A stretch of DNA of 6,201 nucleotides from GCA-2737125 sp044336815 (GTDB lineage Bacteria; Actinomycetota; Actinomycetes; S36-B12): positions 1 to 6,201 of the forward strand of contig JBIIOU010000120.1 of the NCBI GenBank assembly GCA_044336815.1, in the 5' to 3' direction. The notes below the pieces were generated by a model. That model had not been told where the DNA came from. It saw only the letters and a program-made list of their open reading frames with translations, and did no database searches. A program made the translations under genes and the position numbers. Below are positions 1-6,201 of this stretch, in pieces. How positions within the stretch are numbered: the first letter of the stretch is position 1; every line of letters begins with the position of its first letter.

Positions 1-219
1 ACACTTGATCACCGAAACTTTGGGGTCATGCGCGGCACGGACGGAACTCCATTCGAACTTTTACCGTGATCGGTTGGAAGTTGGAGTAAAGTGAGGCTGC
101 TAGCCAGTGGCTCATCAGCGGCTCATCAGCGGCTCATCAGCGGCTACCACTTCGAGGGCTCGAGGATGCACTGAGACTTCACTGGTGGTGGGTCACGGCT
201 CCAAGGGAGGTGGTCAAGT
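1..219. other. Upstream region before the response regulator
   Basis: No complete gene is visible here. Two frames are open from the left edge: one ends at a TGA at 92-94 and the other at a TGA at 67-69. Either could be the last codons of a gene starting outside the window, but neither tail resembles a family I know. From about 95 to 219 the region looks non-coding and holds an 11-bp tandem repeat (109-141). It ends with a good SD, GGGAGG (205-210), nine bases before the response regulator start. I see no clear -35/-10 pair and no GCCG-type sigma-28 element. Confidence 0.5.
109..141. repeat. Three-copy 11-bp direct tandem repeat
   Basis: The unit GGCTCATCAGC occurs three times without a mismatch (109-119, 120-130, 131-141) and is followed by a partial GGCT at 142-145. 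The array ends about 78 bp before the response regulator start. The 11-bp period is close to one DNA helical turn, so all copies would face the same side of the helix, which suits a tandem protein-binding site. Simple slippage expansion is an equally possible origin. Confidence 0.85.
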
Positions 220-903
220 ATGCGCGCCACCCGAGTCATCTATGTAGAGAATGATCCTGCTCTCCTCGGCATTATGGGTTCGCTACTTACTGAGTCACCG
301 GAAATTGATGTAGTGCTCGCAACGGAGAGCCCGAGTGAAGCAATCGCTTTCGAGTCGATCGAGTTTGTGGATGTCGCCCTGCTTGATCTGGCCCTAGGTG
401 CAGGCGAGATGAATGGCGTGGACCTCGGTCTCGCGCTGAGGCAGCGGAATCCAAATCTGGGTATCGTTATTCACTCGCAGTACCCGCTTGACTTCGCGAC
501 GGAGCGAGTCCCGACCAATGAACTTATGGGGTGGTCCTGCCTTCAGAAGTCGGGCCAGATCAATCTCGACGATCTCGTAGTTTTGCTGAGGGCAACTGCG
601 CAAGGGATTGGCAATCAGACACAAGCAGTTTCGCGGGACCCTAAGGTAAGCAGACACCGCCCCGGTGCCGAACTGGGTCGCCTCTCTGACCGGCAGCGAG
701 CCATTATGGGCCTAACCGTTGCGGGCTTTAGTGCACAACAAATATCCGAGCAACTCGCACTTAATTACGATGCCGTTCGCCAAGACTTAGTGCGCGCGTA
801 CCGAATTCTGGTGCTGGAAGAGACGGCGGGCGATGACCGCAGAACCCAGGCAGTTCTTGCGTATGTCCGGCTAACACGCGAGCAGATCTGGGATTCGAAT
901 TGA
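220..903 (+). CDS. NarL-like response regulator with atypical receiver pocket
   Basis: A 227-residue protein with a receiver domain (about residues 5-125) and a C-terminal LuxR/GerE-type helix-turn-helix (about 153-200, starting LSDRQRAIMGLTVAGFSAQQ). The expected receiver landmarks are the phospho-acceptor Asp56 in ALLDLAL, Ser86 in VIHS and Lys110 in CLQKS. The acidic pair at the start reads E10-N11, followed by D12. In the usual DD arrangement both are acidic and bind Mg2+, so Asn at the second position is unusual and may weaken or alter phosphorylation. The ATG at 220 is supported by GGGAGG at 205-210. The kinase gene follows 13 bp downstream, so the two are almost certainly cotranscribed. 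The role is probably a DNA-binding regulator. Control of the neighbouring flagellar genes is inferred only from position. Confidence 0.88.
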   Translation: MRATRVIYVENDPALLGIMGSLLTESPEIDVVLATESPSEAIAFESIEFVDVALLDLALGAGEMNGVDLGLALRQRNPNLGIVIHSQYPLDFATERVPTNELMGWSCLQKSGQINLDDLVVLLRATAQGIGNQTQAVSRDPKVSRHRPGAELGRLSDRQRAIMGLTVAGFSAQQISEQLALNYDAVRQDLVRAYRILVLEETAGDDRRTQAVLAYVRLTREQIWDSN

Positions 904-916
904 CCTCGGAGGCGCT

Positions 917-2077
917 ATGAAGGCGCAGGCGCAGGCGCAGGCGCAGGCGCAGGCACGGCTTCGCTGGTGGCAGTACCTCGGCCCGTGGCCCTACCGCCCG
1001 TGGGTGTCAATCATTTCGGTTGGCTTACTGAGCACACCACTTGTACTGGATGCCAGCGAGAGCATTTTGGCAGACCCCATAAGTGTGGTCTCAATCGCTC
1101 TTGTTCCGTCGGCCGTCGGCGCGTTAACCATCTTTGTCGCCCTCAGCTTGGCAAATCGCTACCTGCGCTATCAGGCACCTAGAAGGCTTATTACTTACCT
1201 ACTCTACGTGTTGGGCAGCTTGACCCTCGGAATGTTGGTCGCCTCCGTCGCACGATTACTACTTGGGAATTCATTTGATCTTGTAGCTGTCGCCTTAATC
1301 TCCGGGACAGCACGCCTGGCGCTGTGGACCTTTTTAGTTCTCGCACTTGTCGGGTTAGCGAATCGTCGCCTGCATTGGCAAGTGCAAATGACCCAGCAGG
1401 CGCTTGATCTTTCTCTCCACCGGCAATTACTCCTGGTGATAAGCGAGGAAAGATCACGTCGCCAAATTGCAAGACTCCTCCATGACCGGGTGCAGTCGGT
1501 CCTTATGACCTCATGCCTAGAGTTACGCGCCGCAACGGCCCCGGGTATTTCGGTGGACCATGAAAAAATTGACAGAATAATTGCCAAACTGGAAGGCGTC
1601 CGTGGGATTGATGTACGTCAAGCTGCGCGGGCACTAAGCCCTGAACTGGGAAATGTTGATCTCCACACTGCGCTTAAGGAACTAGCCGCACTGTATGAGC
1701 CCGGGATGAAAACCGAGATCAGGATTGATCCGTGGATCGGTGACCCCGCAGCCCAGGTGCCAGAGGACATGCTTTTGGCCTGTTATCGAATTGCCGAGCA
1801 GGGGCTACTCAATGCCGTGGTGCATGGCAATTCAACGAAAGCCATCCTGGAAATCGCGCCCATTGATACTGGCCAGCTACAGATTGTGCTTACGGATAAC
1901 GGCAAATCGGGCACAGACACCGAAATTACCCCGGGCTTGGGATCGGCGGTCCTTGATTCGTGGTGTCGGATGTTTGCCGGTGAGTGGAAACTTGACCTGT
2001 TGCCGGCCGGTGGTGCTCGGCTGACTGCGCGAATTAACTGCGACCTCCCAGCAATAGCGGGACTGACCCCCCAATAG
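917..2077 (+). CDS. Membrane sensor histidine kinase (DesK/NarX-like)
   Basis: A 386-residue protein. An Ala-Gln repeat (residues 3-12) and a basic/aromatic stretch precede four likely transmembrane helices (about 28-45, 55-80, 91-117 and 121-148) with very short loops, so there is no large extracellular sensor domain. A linker helix leads to the dimerisation/phosphoacceptor segment, where His189-Asp190 in RLLHDRVQSVL is the likely phosphorylation site, as in the HisKA_3 family. The ATP-binding domain shows the N box (E294, N299, H303 in AEQGLLNAVVHG), the G1 motif D327-N-G329 and a second glycine motif, G340-L-G342. All key residues appear present, so it should be active. The ATG at 917 has GGAGG at 908-912. 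The likely partner is the preceding response regulator. The signal is unknown and may be sensed within the membrane. Confidence 0.88.
   Translation: MKAQAQAQAQAQARLRWWQYLGPWPYRPWVSIISVGLLSTPLVLDASESILADPISVVSIALVPSAVGALTIFVALSLANRYLRYQAPRRLITYLLYVLGSLTLGMLVASVARLLLGNSFDLVAVALISGTARLALWTFLVLALVGLANRRLHWQVQMTQQALDLSLHRQLLLVISEERSRRQIARLLHDRVQSVLMTSCLELRAATAPGISVDHEKIDRIIAKLEGVRGIDVRQAARALSPELGNVDLHTALKELAALYEPGMKTEIRIDPWIGDPAAQVPEDMLLACYRIAEQGLLNAVVHGNSTKAILEIAPIDTGQLQIVLTDNGKSGTDTEITPGLGSAVLDSWCRMFAGEWKLDLLPAGGARLTARINCDLPAIAGLTPQ
923..952. repeat. GCGCAG hexanucleotide repeat, five copies, in the kinase N-terminus
   Basis: Five exact GCGCAG copies encode (Ala-Gln)5 directly after the first Met-Lys of the histidine kinase. 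A six-base unit keeps the reading frame when copies are gained or lost, so slippage would change only the length of the cytoplasmic N-terminal tail and not switch the gene off. Confidence 0.9.
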
Positions 2078-2098
2078 ATGTCACTGTAGTGACATTTT
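2078..2098 (+). terminator. Perfect 18-bp palindrome plus short T-run after the kinase gene
   Basis: ATGTCACT-GT-AGTGACAT (2078-2095) begins immediately after the kinase stop codon and runs into TTTT (2095-2098). As RNA it could fold into a seven-pair stem with a four-base loop, then a weak U-tract. This fits a weak intrinsic terminator separating the two-component pair from fliA. The AT-rich stem and short T-run are poor for a terminator, and the perfect dyad TGTCAC-N4-GTGACA could instead be an operator. Confidence 0.4.
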
Positions 2099-2185
2099 GG
2101 GTTAGGGCTTTTTAGCAGGTTTATGGTTTCCGCAGGTTGAGTGCTGCCTATAGCGAAACGAAGGTTTAGCTGGGGAGTATCGACT

Positions 2186-2243
2186 TTGTAAGGGTCGAAA
2201 AGGATTTCGATTAATGAATTAATGGGCCGCCAAATGGTGGCCC
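2186..2243 (+). promoter_or_regulatory. Probable promoter/leader region of fliA
   Basis: This 230-bp gap (2078-2307) has lower GC than its surroundings and must hold the fliA promoter if the upstream palindrome terminates transcription. A weak housekeeping-type pair is TTGTAA (2186-2191) with ATTAAT (2210-2215), 18 bases apart. ATTAAT-GA-ATTAAT (2210-2223) is a symmetric element. Directly after it, GGGCCGCC (2224-2231) and GGTGGCCC (2236-2243) form an eight-pair hairpin with one G-U pair and an AAAT loop, with no T-run after it. A smaller CACACC/GGTGTG dyad lies at 2274-2287, just before the SD. The promoter call is tentative, while the inverted repeats are directly visible. Confidence 0.35.
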
Positions 2244-2307
2244 TGGGCATGGAAGCTCAATTTCAAGTGGATGCACACCTCGGTGTGTCTAAGCGGATGG
2301 AGCTGAA

Positions 2308-3216
2308 ATGCAAGATGTCATATCTGGAGGCCAGCGGACTCTATCTCCGCAGCGCCAACTCCTTGTCACGAGTAATTTGGCGCTAGTCGGTTACGTAGTC
2401 AGCGGATTAGCCATGAAACTTCCCACGTATGTAGATCGTGACGAACTTAGATCGGCCGGGCTTGAAGGCCTTGTCCAGGCCGCCCATTCCTTTGTCGAGG
2501 ACCGCGAAGTGCCCTTCCGGCACTTTGCCATAACCCGCATCCGCGGTGCAATCATTGATGATTTGCGCCGGAAGGACTGGGCCTCGAGGTCGGTCCGTCA
2601 GGCCGGCCGGGCCCGTGAAGGAGCCGTCGATCACTTGGTCGCCACCCTCGGTGCCACCCCAACGAGCGTTGAGATCGCCGAATACATGGGGATCAGCCTC
2701 GAAGAGCTGCGCACCCTCGATGCATCCCTCAGTAGGGGCAGCGTGCTTTCCCTTGACGCAGTGCCGACTTCCGGGGCCGTTTCTCCGGCGGAATTGTTGG
2801 ATTCAGATTCCAGTGGCCCCGAGGATCAACTGTTAGATAGCGAGTTCCAGGTCTACCTCCGTGCTGCAGTTACCGCGCTGCCGGATCGACTCGAGACGGT
2901 CATTAGCCGTTACTTCCTGCAGGGGCACGCGATGGCCGATATTGCTGAGGATCTCGGTGTGACTGAGTCGCGGGTATCGCAACTGCGCGCCGAGGCGCTC
3001 ATTCTGCTTCGCGATGGCCTAAATACCCACCTAGCGCCTGAACGGGTGCCAACATCGACGCGTCCAGGCGGTGCCGTAGACCGACGGCGGGCCGCCTACT
3101 TCGCCTCGGTGGCGGAGCATCGCCTAATGGGCCTTGACCAACAGCTCACCGAGGGCAAGAAAGCTGCCTCGGAAGATATTTCTCGAAAGAAGATCGCAGT
3201 GGAGATGGCCTCATGA
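2308..3216 (+). CDS. fliA: Flagellar sigma-28 factor (FliA/WhiG type)
   Basis: A 302-residue sigma-70 family protein that directs RNA polymerase to late flagellar promoters. Region 2 spans about residues 18-97, with the sigma-28 signature RIRGAIIDDLRRKDWASRSV (78-97), which resembles the RIRGA-DELR-DW-PRSVR block of FliA and WhiG. Region 3 is around 108-145 (ATPTSVEIAEYMGISLEEL). Region 4 is around 186-238, with the -35-binding helix-turn-helix at DIAEDLGVTESRVSQLRAEA. FliA proteins are usually about 240-260 residues, and this one carries an extra tail of roughly 64 residues (239-302) rich in Arg, Lys and Ala, of unknown role. GGAG at 2299-2302 supports the ATG at 2308. The late filament genes follow directly, as expected for its regulon. 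No FlgM anti-sigma gene is visible in the window. Confidence 0.92.
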   Translation: MQDVISGGQRTLSPQRQLLVTSNLALVGYVVSGLAMKLPTYVDRDELRSAGLEGLVQAAHSFVEDREVPFRHFAITRIRGAIIDDLRRKDWASRSVRQAGRAREGAVDHLVATLGATPTSVEIAEYMGISLEELRTLDASLSRGSVLSLDAVPTSGAVSPAELLDSDSSGPEDQLLDSEFQVYLRAAVTALPDRLETVISRYFLQGHAMADIAEDLGVTESRVSQLRAEALILLRDGLNTHLAPERVPTSTRPGGAVDRRRAAYFASVAEHRLMGLDQQLTEGKKAASEDISRKKIAVEMAS

Positions 3217-3260
3217 ACTCGGCCATCATCAATCTAGGAAAGGGATCTAATGTCCTTTGA
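3213..3260 (+). CDS. Possible 15-codon coupling ORF between fliA and the flagellin-like gene
   Basis: An ATG at 3213 overlaps the fliA stop in the form ATGA and opens a 15-codon frame (MNSAIINLGKGSNVL). It closes at a TGA at 3258-3260, eight bases inside the next gene. GGAG at 3201-3204 lies eight bases upstream, a normal SD distance. Ribosomes finishing fliA could restart here and end next to the downstream start, so translation itself may be the function rather than the peptide. No homology is recognisable, and chance cannot be excluded at this length. Confidence 0.25.
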   Translation: MNSAIINLGKGSNVL

Positions 3261-4020
3261 AATTGGCGCGGCCAATCCCCTGGCAAGCAACGCCCGAGCA
3301 GACCTTGCGGTCCTTCAGGCGGGTTCCACCGGCGCCTTGGCAAAGATCTCAAGTAGTGCAAAGGCGGCCGAAGCCCGTCCGGTGGCAGCAGCCAGCGCAC
3401 CCATGGGCTTGGTGTCATCCTTGGCGGCCACACAAACTGCGGTCACTAGCACTCAGAACGCTGTAAACACCTTGCAGGTGGCGGACTCCGCCTATGCCAA
3501 GGCACTGTCGATCACCCAGCAGGGCCTGACCTTGGCAAATGATCGGCTGGCAGTTGGCGCCGATACAAAGGCGATTGACGCTCAGATGCTGGGCCTGCAG
3601 GCGCAAATCAATGACATTGGCGCCACCACCATGTTTGCCGGTACCCCGGTGCTGGGAAATCCGGTCACGGCATCGGTGAATTCAACCGGAGCCTCAATCA
3701 CCGTGACTCCGAACCAGATTGCGCCGATCAACTCAAGTAGCCCGCAGCAAGCCGGCAGCATTGCCGATTTCCAGGCGGCTGCCGTTGCCATCAGTGATTC
3801 CAAGGCCGTTAATGCCGGGAATTTGGTCTCGCTGCAGAACTCGCTTCAGGTACTGGAATCCACCATTACCAATCAACAGGCTGCCATCGGACAGGCACTT
3901 GACGTGCGGGTGGTCAAGGAGATGATGAGCCTTAGTTCGGCCAACATCATGAGCGATCCCGCCGCAGCCCTGCAGGCGCAGGCCATGCAGATGTCTGACG
4001 CGGTGTTCAAACTCCTATAA
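3250..4020 (+). CDS. Short divergent flagellin paralogue
   Basis: A 256-residue flagellin-family protein without the usual large surface domain. Residues 18-40 align without gaps to residues 17-39 of the flagellin starting at 6071, with 14 of 23 positions identical (shared core ALA-K/R-ISS). NTLQVADSAYAKAL (73-86) and GLQAQINDIGATTMFAGTPV (115-134) match the flagellin D1 signatures, including the T-x-F-x-G motif. The C-terminus (about 193-256) has the flagellin D0/D1 pattern, with DVRVVKEMMSLSSANIM and the terminal hydrophobic LL. The middle (about 135-190) is a short Ser/Thr/Ala-rich variable part. The likely role is a minor filament or junction subunit. A FlgL-like hook-filament junction protein is the alternative, but the C-terminus favours flagellin. 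An in-frame TAG at 3235-3237 leaves ATG 3250 as the only nearby start, and AAAGGGA (3239-3245) is its SD. Confidence 0.8.
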   Translation: MSFEIGAANPLASNARADLAVLQAGSTGALAKISSSAKAAEARPVAAASAPMGLVSSLAATQTAVTSTQNAVNTLQVADSAYAKALSITQQGLTLANDRLAVGADTKAIDAQMLGLQAQINDIGATTMFAGTPVLGNPVTASVNSTGASITVTPNQIAPINSSSPQQAGSIADFQAAAVAISDSKAVNAGNLVSLQNSLQVLESTITNQQAAIGQALDVRVVKEMMSLSSANIMSDPAAALQAQAMQMSDAVFKLL

Positions 4021-4058
4021 ATCTGTTTACCTATTCGCCTGCAAGATTGCCGCAAGCT

Positions 4059-4066
4059 GCCGATGA
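4059..4066 (+). promoter_or_regulatory. Possible sigma-28 -10 element upstream of fliD
   Basis: GCCGATGA matches seven of eight positions of the classical sigma-28 -10 GCCGATAA and lies 43 bases before the fliD start, in the 88-bp gap after the flagellin paralogue. There is no TAAA at the 15-base spacing (TGCA is found at 4040-4043), so support is partial. No terminator hairpin is evident in this gap, so fliD may also be reached by read-through. Confidence 0.25.
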
Positions 4067-4095
4067 GGTAGTGAGGTGCAGTGGTTTTGAGGTAG

Positions 4096-4103
4096 AAGGA
4101 GGT
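4096..4103 (+). promoter_or_regulatory. Strong Shine-Dalgarno fixing the GTG start of fliD
   Basis: AAGGAGGT is a near-perfect anti-16S complement and ends five bases before the GTG at 4109. The next in-frame ATG (4127) would be 23 bases away, too far. The GTG is therefore the better start. Confidence 0.8.
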
Positions 4104-4108
4104 GTGCT

Positions 4109-5158
4109 GTGGTCGGAATTACGTCGATGAACCTGATTGATGTGCCGTCAATTGTCGCCAACATCATGACCGCCGAATCCATGCGCGGCTCCCGGCTGAT
4201 AGAGCAGAAGTCGACGCAGGATGCCCAGATTGTCGCTTATCAGGCGCTTAATGTGAGCATGGCCTCCGTCTTGAGTGCGGCTGAGTCAATTACCGGCTCG
4301 GTGTCCTGGGTGCCGACAAGCACCGGTGTCGCTTTCTCAAATGGGGCCGATTCGGGCAAGGTATCGGCTTATTCGACCTCTGGCGCTGTGCCAGGGGCCT
4401 CCCCATATGCATTTTCCGTTACCTCCATTGTTGGGGGTGGGTCGGCAACCGCGACCATTTCCTATACCAAGGGCGGTGCCACGGTCACCGAGACTTCGAG
4501 TTCTAACACGTTCTCAGGGTTGACGGATTTCCCCGGATTGACGATTTCGGTGTCGGGGGTAACAGCAGGCACGGTGACGCTGACGCCGGCTGCCACGACC
4601 GCGACCGCCTCATCCGTCATGACTACCGCCGCCTCTAACCTCGTTACAGCGCTAAATAACATGCTGAATCTGATCAAGGTCGAGACCGCAGCCTCCGGGG
4701 CCTTGGACACCGACTACACCCCCCGAGAGGTTTCGCAGACCCTGCTCAGCACGGCCTACGACGACTACACGCTGGCATCGTTGTCCGATGCCGGTATCGA
4801 GATGACGAAGGTTGGCTCGTTCACATTTGACGAGGCGAAGTTGTCCGCTGCCCTTGCTGGGGGATCTGCTTCGGAGTTAATTGGCCAGGTGGCGGCCTTT
4901 GCCGCTCGGGTGGAGGCGGTTGCGACAGCTGCCACCTCGGTTACCGGTTCGATATCTCGGGAGATCTCCACCCGTCAGACAAGGGTTACCGATCTAACGC
5001 AGCAGATCACTGATATGACCGAGGCTCTTGCCCTCCGCGAGGACTCCTTGACCGTCTTCTACTCGGACCTCAACGCGAAGATCCAGGCGCTGCAGACCCA
5101 GAAGAGCTTCCTGCAAACTACGTTTGACGTGTTCGTCAAAGCATTGACGTCGAACTGA
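4109..5158 (+). CDS. fliD: Flagellar filament cap protein FliD (hook-associated protein 2)
   Basis: A 349-residue FliD, secreted through the flagellar export apparatus to form the cap under which flagellin assembles. The N-terminal block (about 8-61) has IDVPSIVANIMTAE and a long helix (YQALNVSMASVLSAAESI), as in FliD_N. ASPYAFSVTSI (97-107) matches the conserved strand after it. The C-terminal block shows GIEMTKVGSFTFDEAKLSAALA (229-250), the FliD_C GI-G-L-D-KL-AL signature. It ends in a long coiled helix (about 278-345) with REDSLTVFYSDLNAKIQALQ, equivalent to the family's final qf-LD-lmsqL-q pattern. FliD proteins commonly have 400-600 or more residues, so this one is compact, with a Ser/Thr/Ala-rich middle and little room for outer domains. 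fliS follows after five bases. Confidence 0.9.
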   Translation: MVGITSMNLIDVPSIVANIMTAESMRGSRLIEQKSTQDAQIVAYQALNVSMASVLSAAESITGSVSWVPTSTGVAFSNGADSGKVSAYSTSGAVPGASPYAFSVTSIVGGGSATATISYTKGGATVTETSSSNTFSGLTDFPGLTISVSGVTAGTVTLTPAATTATASSVMTTAASNLVTALNNMLNLIKVETAASGALDTDYTPREVSQTLLSTAYDDYTLASLSDAGIEMTKVGSFTFDEAKLSAALAGGSASELIGQVAAFAARVEAVATAATSVTGSISREISTRQTRVTDLTQQITDMTEALALREDSLTVFYSDLNAKIQALQTQKSFLQTTFDVFVKALTSN

Positions 5159-5163
5159 CCGAG

Positions 5164-5577
5164 ATGGCAAAAAACCCCTACGAGGCTGCGGCGACTTATC
5201 GCGATCACGCAATCACTACTGCATCGCCGGCCCGGGTTGTTGTTTTGGTCTTTGAACGCCTCACCCTTGATCTCGAACGCGCTTTAGCCGCCCTTGAGAT
5301 GGGAATTCACCCCCACCCCCACCTTGTTCATGCGCAGGAACTACTCATGGCCCTCCTGTCCGGTTTGGATACCAATGCTTGGGAGCATGCCCACCGCCTC
5401 GGGAGTATCTACCTATCCGTCCACCAGACCCTGATCACCGCCAATATCGAGAAGAACCCAGCGCTGATAACTGAGTGTCTTGAAATAGTCACCGGCCTGA
5501 AGGATGCTTGGGCGCACGCCGAGACGCAGGCGGGTGAACTTGCCGCCAGTCGGCAGTTGCGGGTAGTTGATGCCTGA
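5164..5577 (+). CDS. fliS: Flagellin export chaperone FliS
   Basis: A 137-residue all-helical cytoplasmic chaperone that binds the C-terminus of newly made flagellin and prevents premature polymerisation before export. The N-terminus has the family signature: NPYEAAATYRDHAITTASPA (4-23), then a helix in the position of the usual LI-MLYDG segment (VVVLVFERLTLDLERAL). A further helix, HAQELLMALLSGLD, and LSVHQTLITANIEKN follow, and LKDAWAHAE (112-120) matches the conserved L-eaW end. The start lies five bases after the fliD stop with no recognisable SD just upstream, so translation probably depends on coupling to fliD. The next gene overlaps its end. Confidence 0.92.
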   Translation: MAKNPYEAAATYRDHAITTASPARVVVLVFERLTLDLERALAALEMGIHPHPHLVHAQELLMALLSGLDTNAWEHAHRLGSIYLSVHQTLITANIEKNPALITECLEIVTGLKDAWAHAETQAGELAASRQLRVVDA

Positions 5578-5884
5578 GGATGGCAACAGCATCGGGGCGT
5601 GGGAATCAGTTCTCGCGAGTTTGGAATTGGAACTTCAGCAGGCAGAGCCGTTGGCAAGCGGGCGGACAATTGACATGAACACCGAATGGGTAGCGCCGCC
5701 CGCGATGCCACCATTGCCCCAACATTTGGGCGATCGGGTACGCAAGATTCTAGACGATCAGGCGGCAATGCTGCTGCGCCTGGAAACCACTCGCAGGAAC
5801 ACGCGTAAACACCTGCAGTACCTTGATGCGAGCGCAGCCAAGGGCATGGGCAGCGGCCCGCTCTTCATTGACGAGCACTCTTAA
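5570..5884 (+). CDS. Small helical protein, possible FliT-like flagellar chaperone
   Basis: A 104-residue protein with no strong family signature. Two helical, amphipathic stretches are visible: residues about 9-27 (AWESVLASLELELQQAE) and about 53-89 (LGDRVRKILDDQAAMLLRLE onward, with charged residues between leucines). A Pro-rich linker (APPAMPPLPQ) joins them. Size, helical content and the position right after fliS fit FliT, the export chaperone for FliD, but this is inference from position. ATG 5570 overlaps the fliS end by eight bases. A TTG at 5567 is an alternative start adding one residue. No good SD is seen, so it is probably translationally coupled to fliS. Confidence 0.6.
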   Translation: MPEDGNSIGAWESVLASLELELQQAEPLASGRTIDMNTEWVAPPAMPPLPQHLGDRVRKILDDQAAMLLRLETTRRNTRKHLQYLDASAAKGMGSGPLFIDEHS

Positions 5885-5900
5885 CCCCCGACAGCACGTT

Positions 5901-5930
5901 AGGCGGATTACAGCTACAGCTGCTGCGCCT
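5901..5930 (+). other. Bulged inverted repeat after the FliT-like gene
   Basis: AGGCG (5901-5905) can pair with CGCCT (5926-5930), and the adjacent CAGC (5911-5914) with GCTG (5922-5925), leaving a five-base bulge and a seven-base loop. No T-run follows, so it is not a convincing terminator. Together with the downstream promoter it marks the boundary between the fliD-fliS operon and flagellin, but its function is unknown. Confidence 0.25.
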
Positions 5931-5988
5931 ACACGTAGAGGTTTCAAGAGTCCTATTTCTAGGTATCTAAAAATCTGCGGAATAAACC

Positions 5989-6015
5989 TAAACCCAGGCC
6001 ATTTGGGGCCGTTTA
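5989..6015 (+). promoter_or_regulatory. Predicted sigma-28 (FliA) promoter of flagellin
   Basis: TAAA (5989-5992) and GCCGTTTA (6008-6015) are separated by exactly 15 bases, the spacing of sigma-28 promoters (TAAA-N15-GCCGATAA). The -35 is a perfect four-base match and the -10 matches six of eight, including the invariant-type GCCG. Transcription would start near 6021-6023, giving a leader of about 50 bases before the GTG at 6071. FliA is encoded in the same window. No better candidate is visible in this 186-bp gap. Confidence 0.55.
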
Positions 6016-6025
6016 CTCATATGAG
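6016..6025. other. Perfect 10-bp palindrome at the predicted flagellin transcription start
   Basis: CTCATATGAG directly abuts the predicted -10 and covers the expected start site. It may be an operator half or simply a by-product of the hairpin that begins at 6021. It is too short to decide. Confidence 0.4.
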
Positions 6026-6069
6026 CTCCAAGGATGGACCTCATGGATTGAATCTTCAAGGAGGAAGAT
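6021..6069 (+). promoter_or_regulatory. Flagellin mRNA leader with two AAGGA-loop hairpins (predicted CsrA sites)
   Basis: Two adjacent hairpins are visible. Hairpin 1 pairs ATGAGCTCC (6021-6029) with GGACCTCAT (6036-6044), eight pairs plus one C-C mismatch, with a six-base loop AAGGAT. Hairpin 2 pairs ATCTTC (6052-6057) with GAAGAT (6064-6069), six perfect pairs, with a six-base loop AAGGAG. The second loop is the SD for the GTG at 6071. CsrA is known to prefer GGA in a hairpin loop with consensus near CARGGAUG. Site 1 reads CAAGGATG (6029-6036) and site 2 CAAGGAGG (6057-6064), with GGA cores 28 bases apart, suitable for one CsrA dimer bridging both. By analogy with the B. subtilis hag leader, CsrA would block ribosome binding until FliW removes it. 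Confidence 0.55.
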
Positions 6070-6070
6070 A

Positions 6071-6201
6071 GTGGCTTACACAGTCAACTCAAATGTTGCT
6101 GCATTAAATGTTTATAACAACCTCGGGGTGCACCAGGCTAAGTCCAGTGCTGCACTTGCCCGAATTTCTAGTGGTCTTAAGGCCGCCGGTGGTGGCGATG
6201 T
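6071..6201 (+). CDS. fliC: Flagellin, N-terminal 43 codons (cut by window end)
   Basis: The main filament subunit, exported through the hollow flagellum and assembled under the FliD cap. Only the N-terminal D0 start is present. VNSNVAALNVYNNLGVHQAK corresponds to the family's INTN-AL--NL pattern, and SSAALARISSGLKAAGGGD matches the S--L-RLSSGL-IN-A-DD block. The GTG at 6071 is six bases after AGGAGG (6059-6064) and begins exactly at the conserved N-terminus. Its first 40 or so residues resemble those of the paralogue at 3250. Transcription is probably FliA-dependent, and translation is probably controlled through the two hairpins in its leader. The rest of the gene lies outside the window. 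Confidence 0.93.
   Translation, partial: MAYTVNSNVAALNVYNNLGVHQAKSSAALARISSGLKAAGGGD

Overview
The window is part of a flagellar late-gene cluster, with every gene on the + strand. Flagellin, cap and chaperone genes sit next to a WhiG/FliA-type sigma factor and a DesK/NarL-type two-component pair with a HisKA_3-like kinase. Together with moderate-to-high GC, GTG starts and purine-rich Shine-Dalgarno (SD) sites, this suggests a flagellated actinobacterium (Actinomycetota). That assignment is an inference from gene style and I cannot name a genus.

Layout. Positions 1-219 are mostly non-coding and hold a three-copy 11-bp tandem repeat. Positions 220-2077 encode a NarL-like response regulator and a four-helix membrane histidine kinase, 13 bp apart. 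A 230-bp AT-richer gap with several inverted repeats leads to fliA (sigma-28) at 2308-3216. Next come a short divergent flagellin paralogue (3250-4020), a compact fliD cap gene (4109-5158), fliS (5164-5577) and a small FliT-like ORF overlapping fliS (5570-5884). A 186-bp leader region then precedes the main flagellin gene, of which only the first 43 codons are inside the window (6071 onward).

How it fits together. The two-component pair probably transmits a signal to this cluster, although its target is not shown. FliA would then drive late genes, and a TAAA-N15-GCCGTTTA element upstream of flagellin has the exact sigma-28 geometry. FliD caps the filament, FliS escorts flagellin, and the FliT-like protein may escort FliD.

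The most notable signal is the flagellin 5' leader. Two consecutive hairpins each present a six-base AAGGA(T/G) loop: CAAGGATG upstream and CAAGGAGG at the SD itself. This is the expected shape of a double CsrA binding site like that of the Bacillus subtilis hag leader, and it predicts CsrA-FliW control of flagellin translation in this organism. Neither csrA nor fliW lies in the window.
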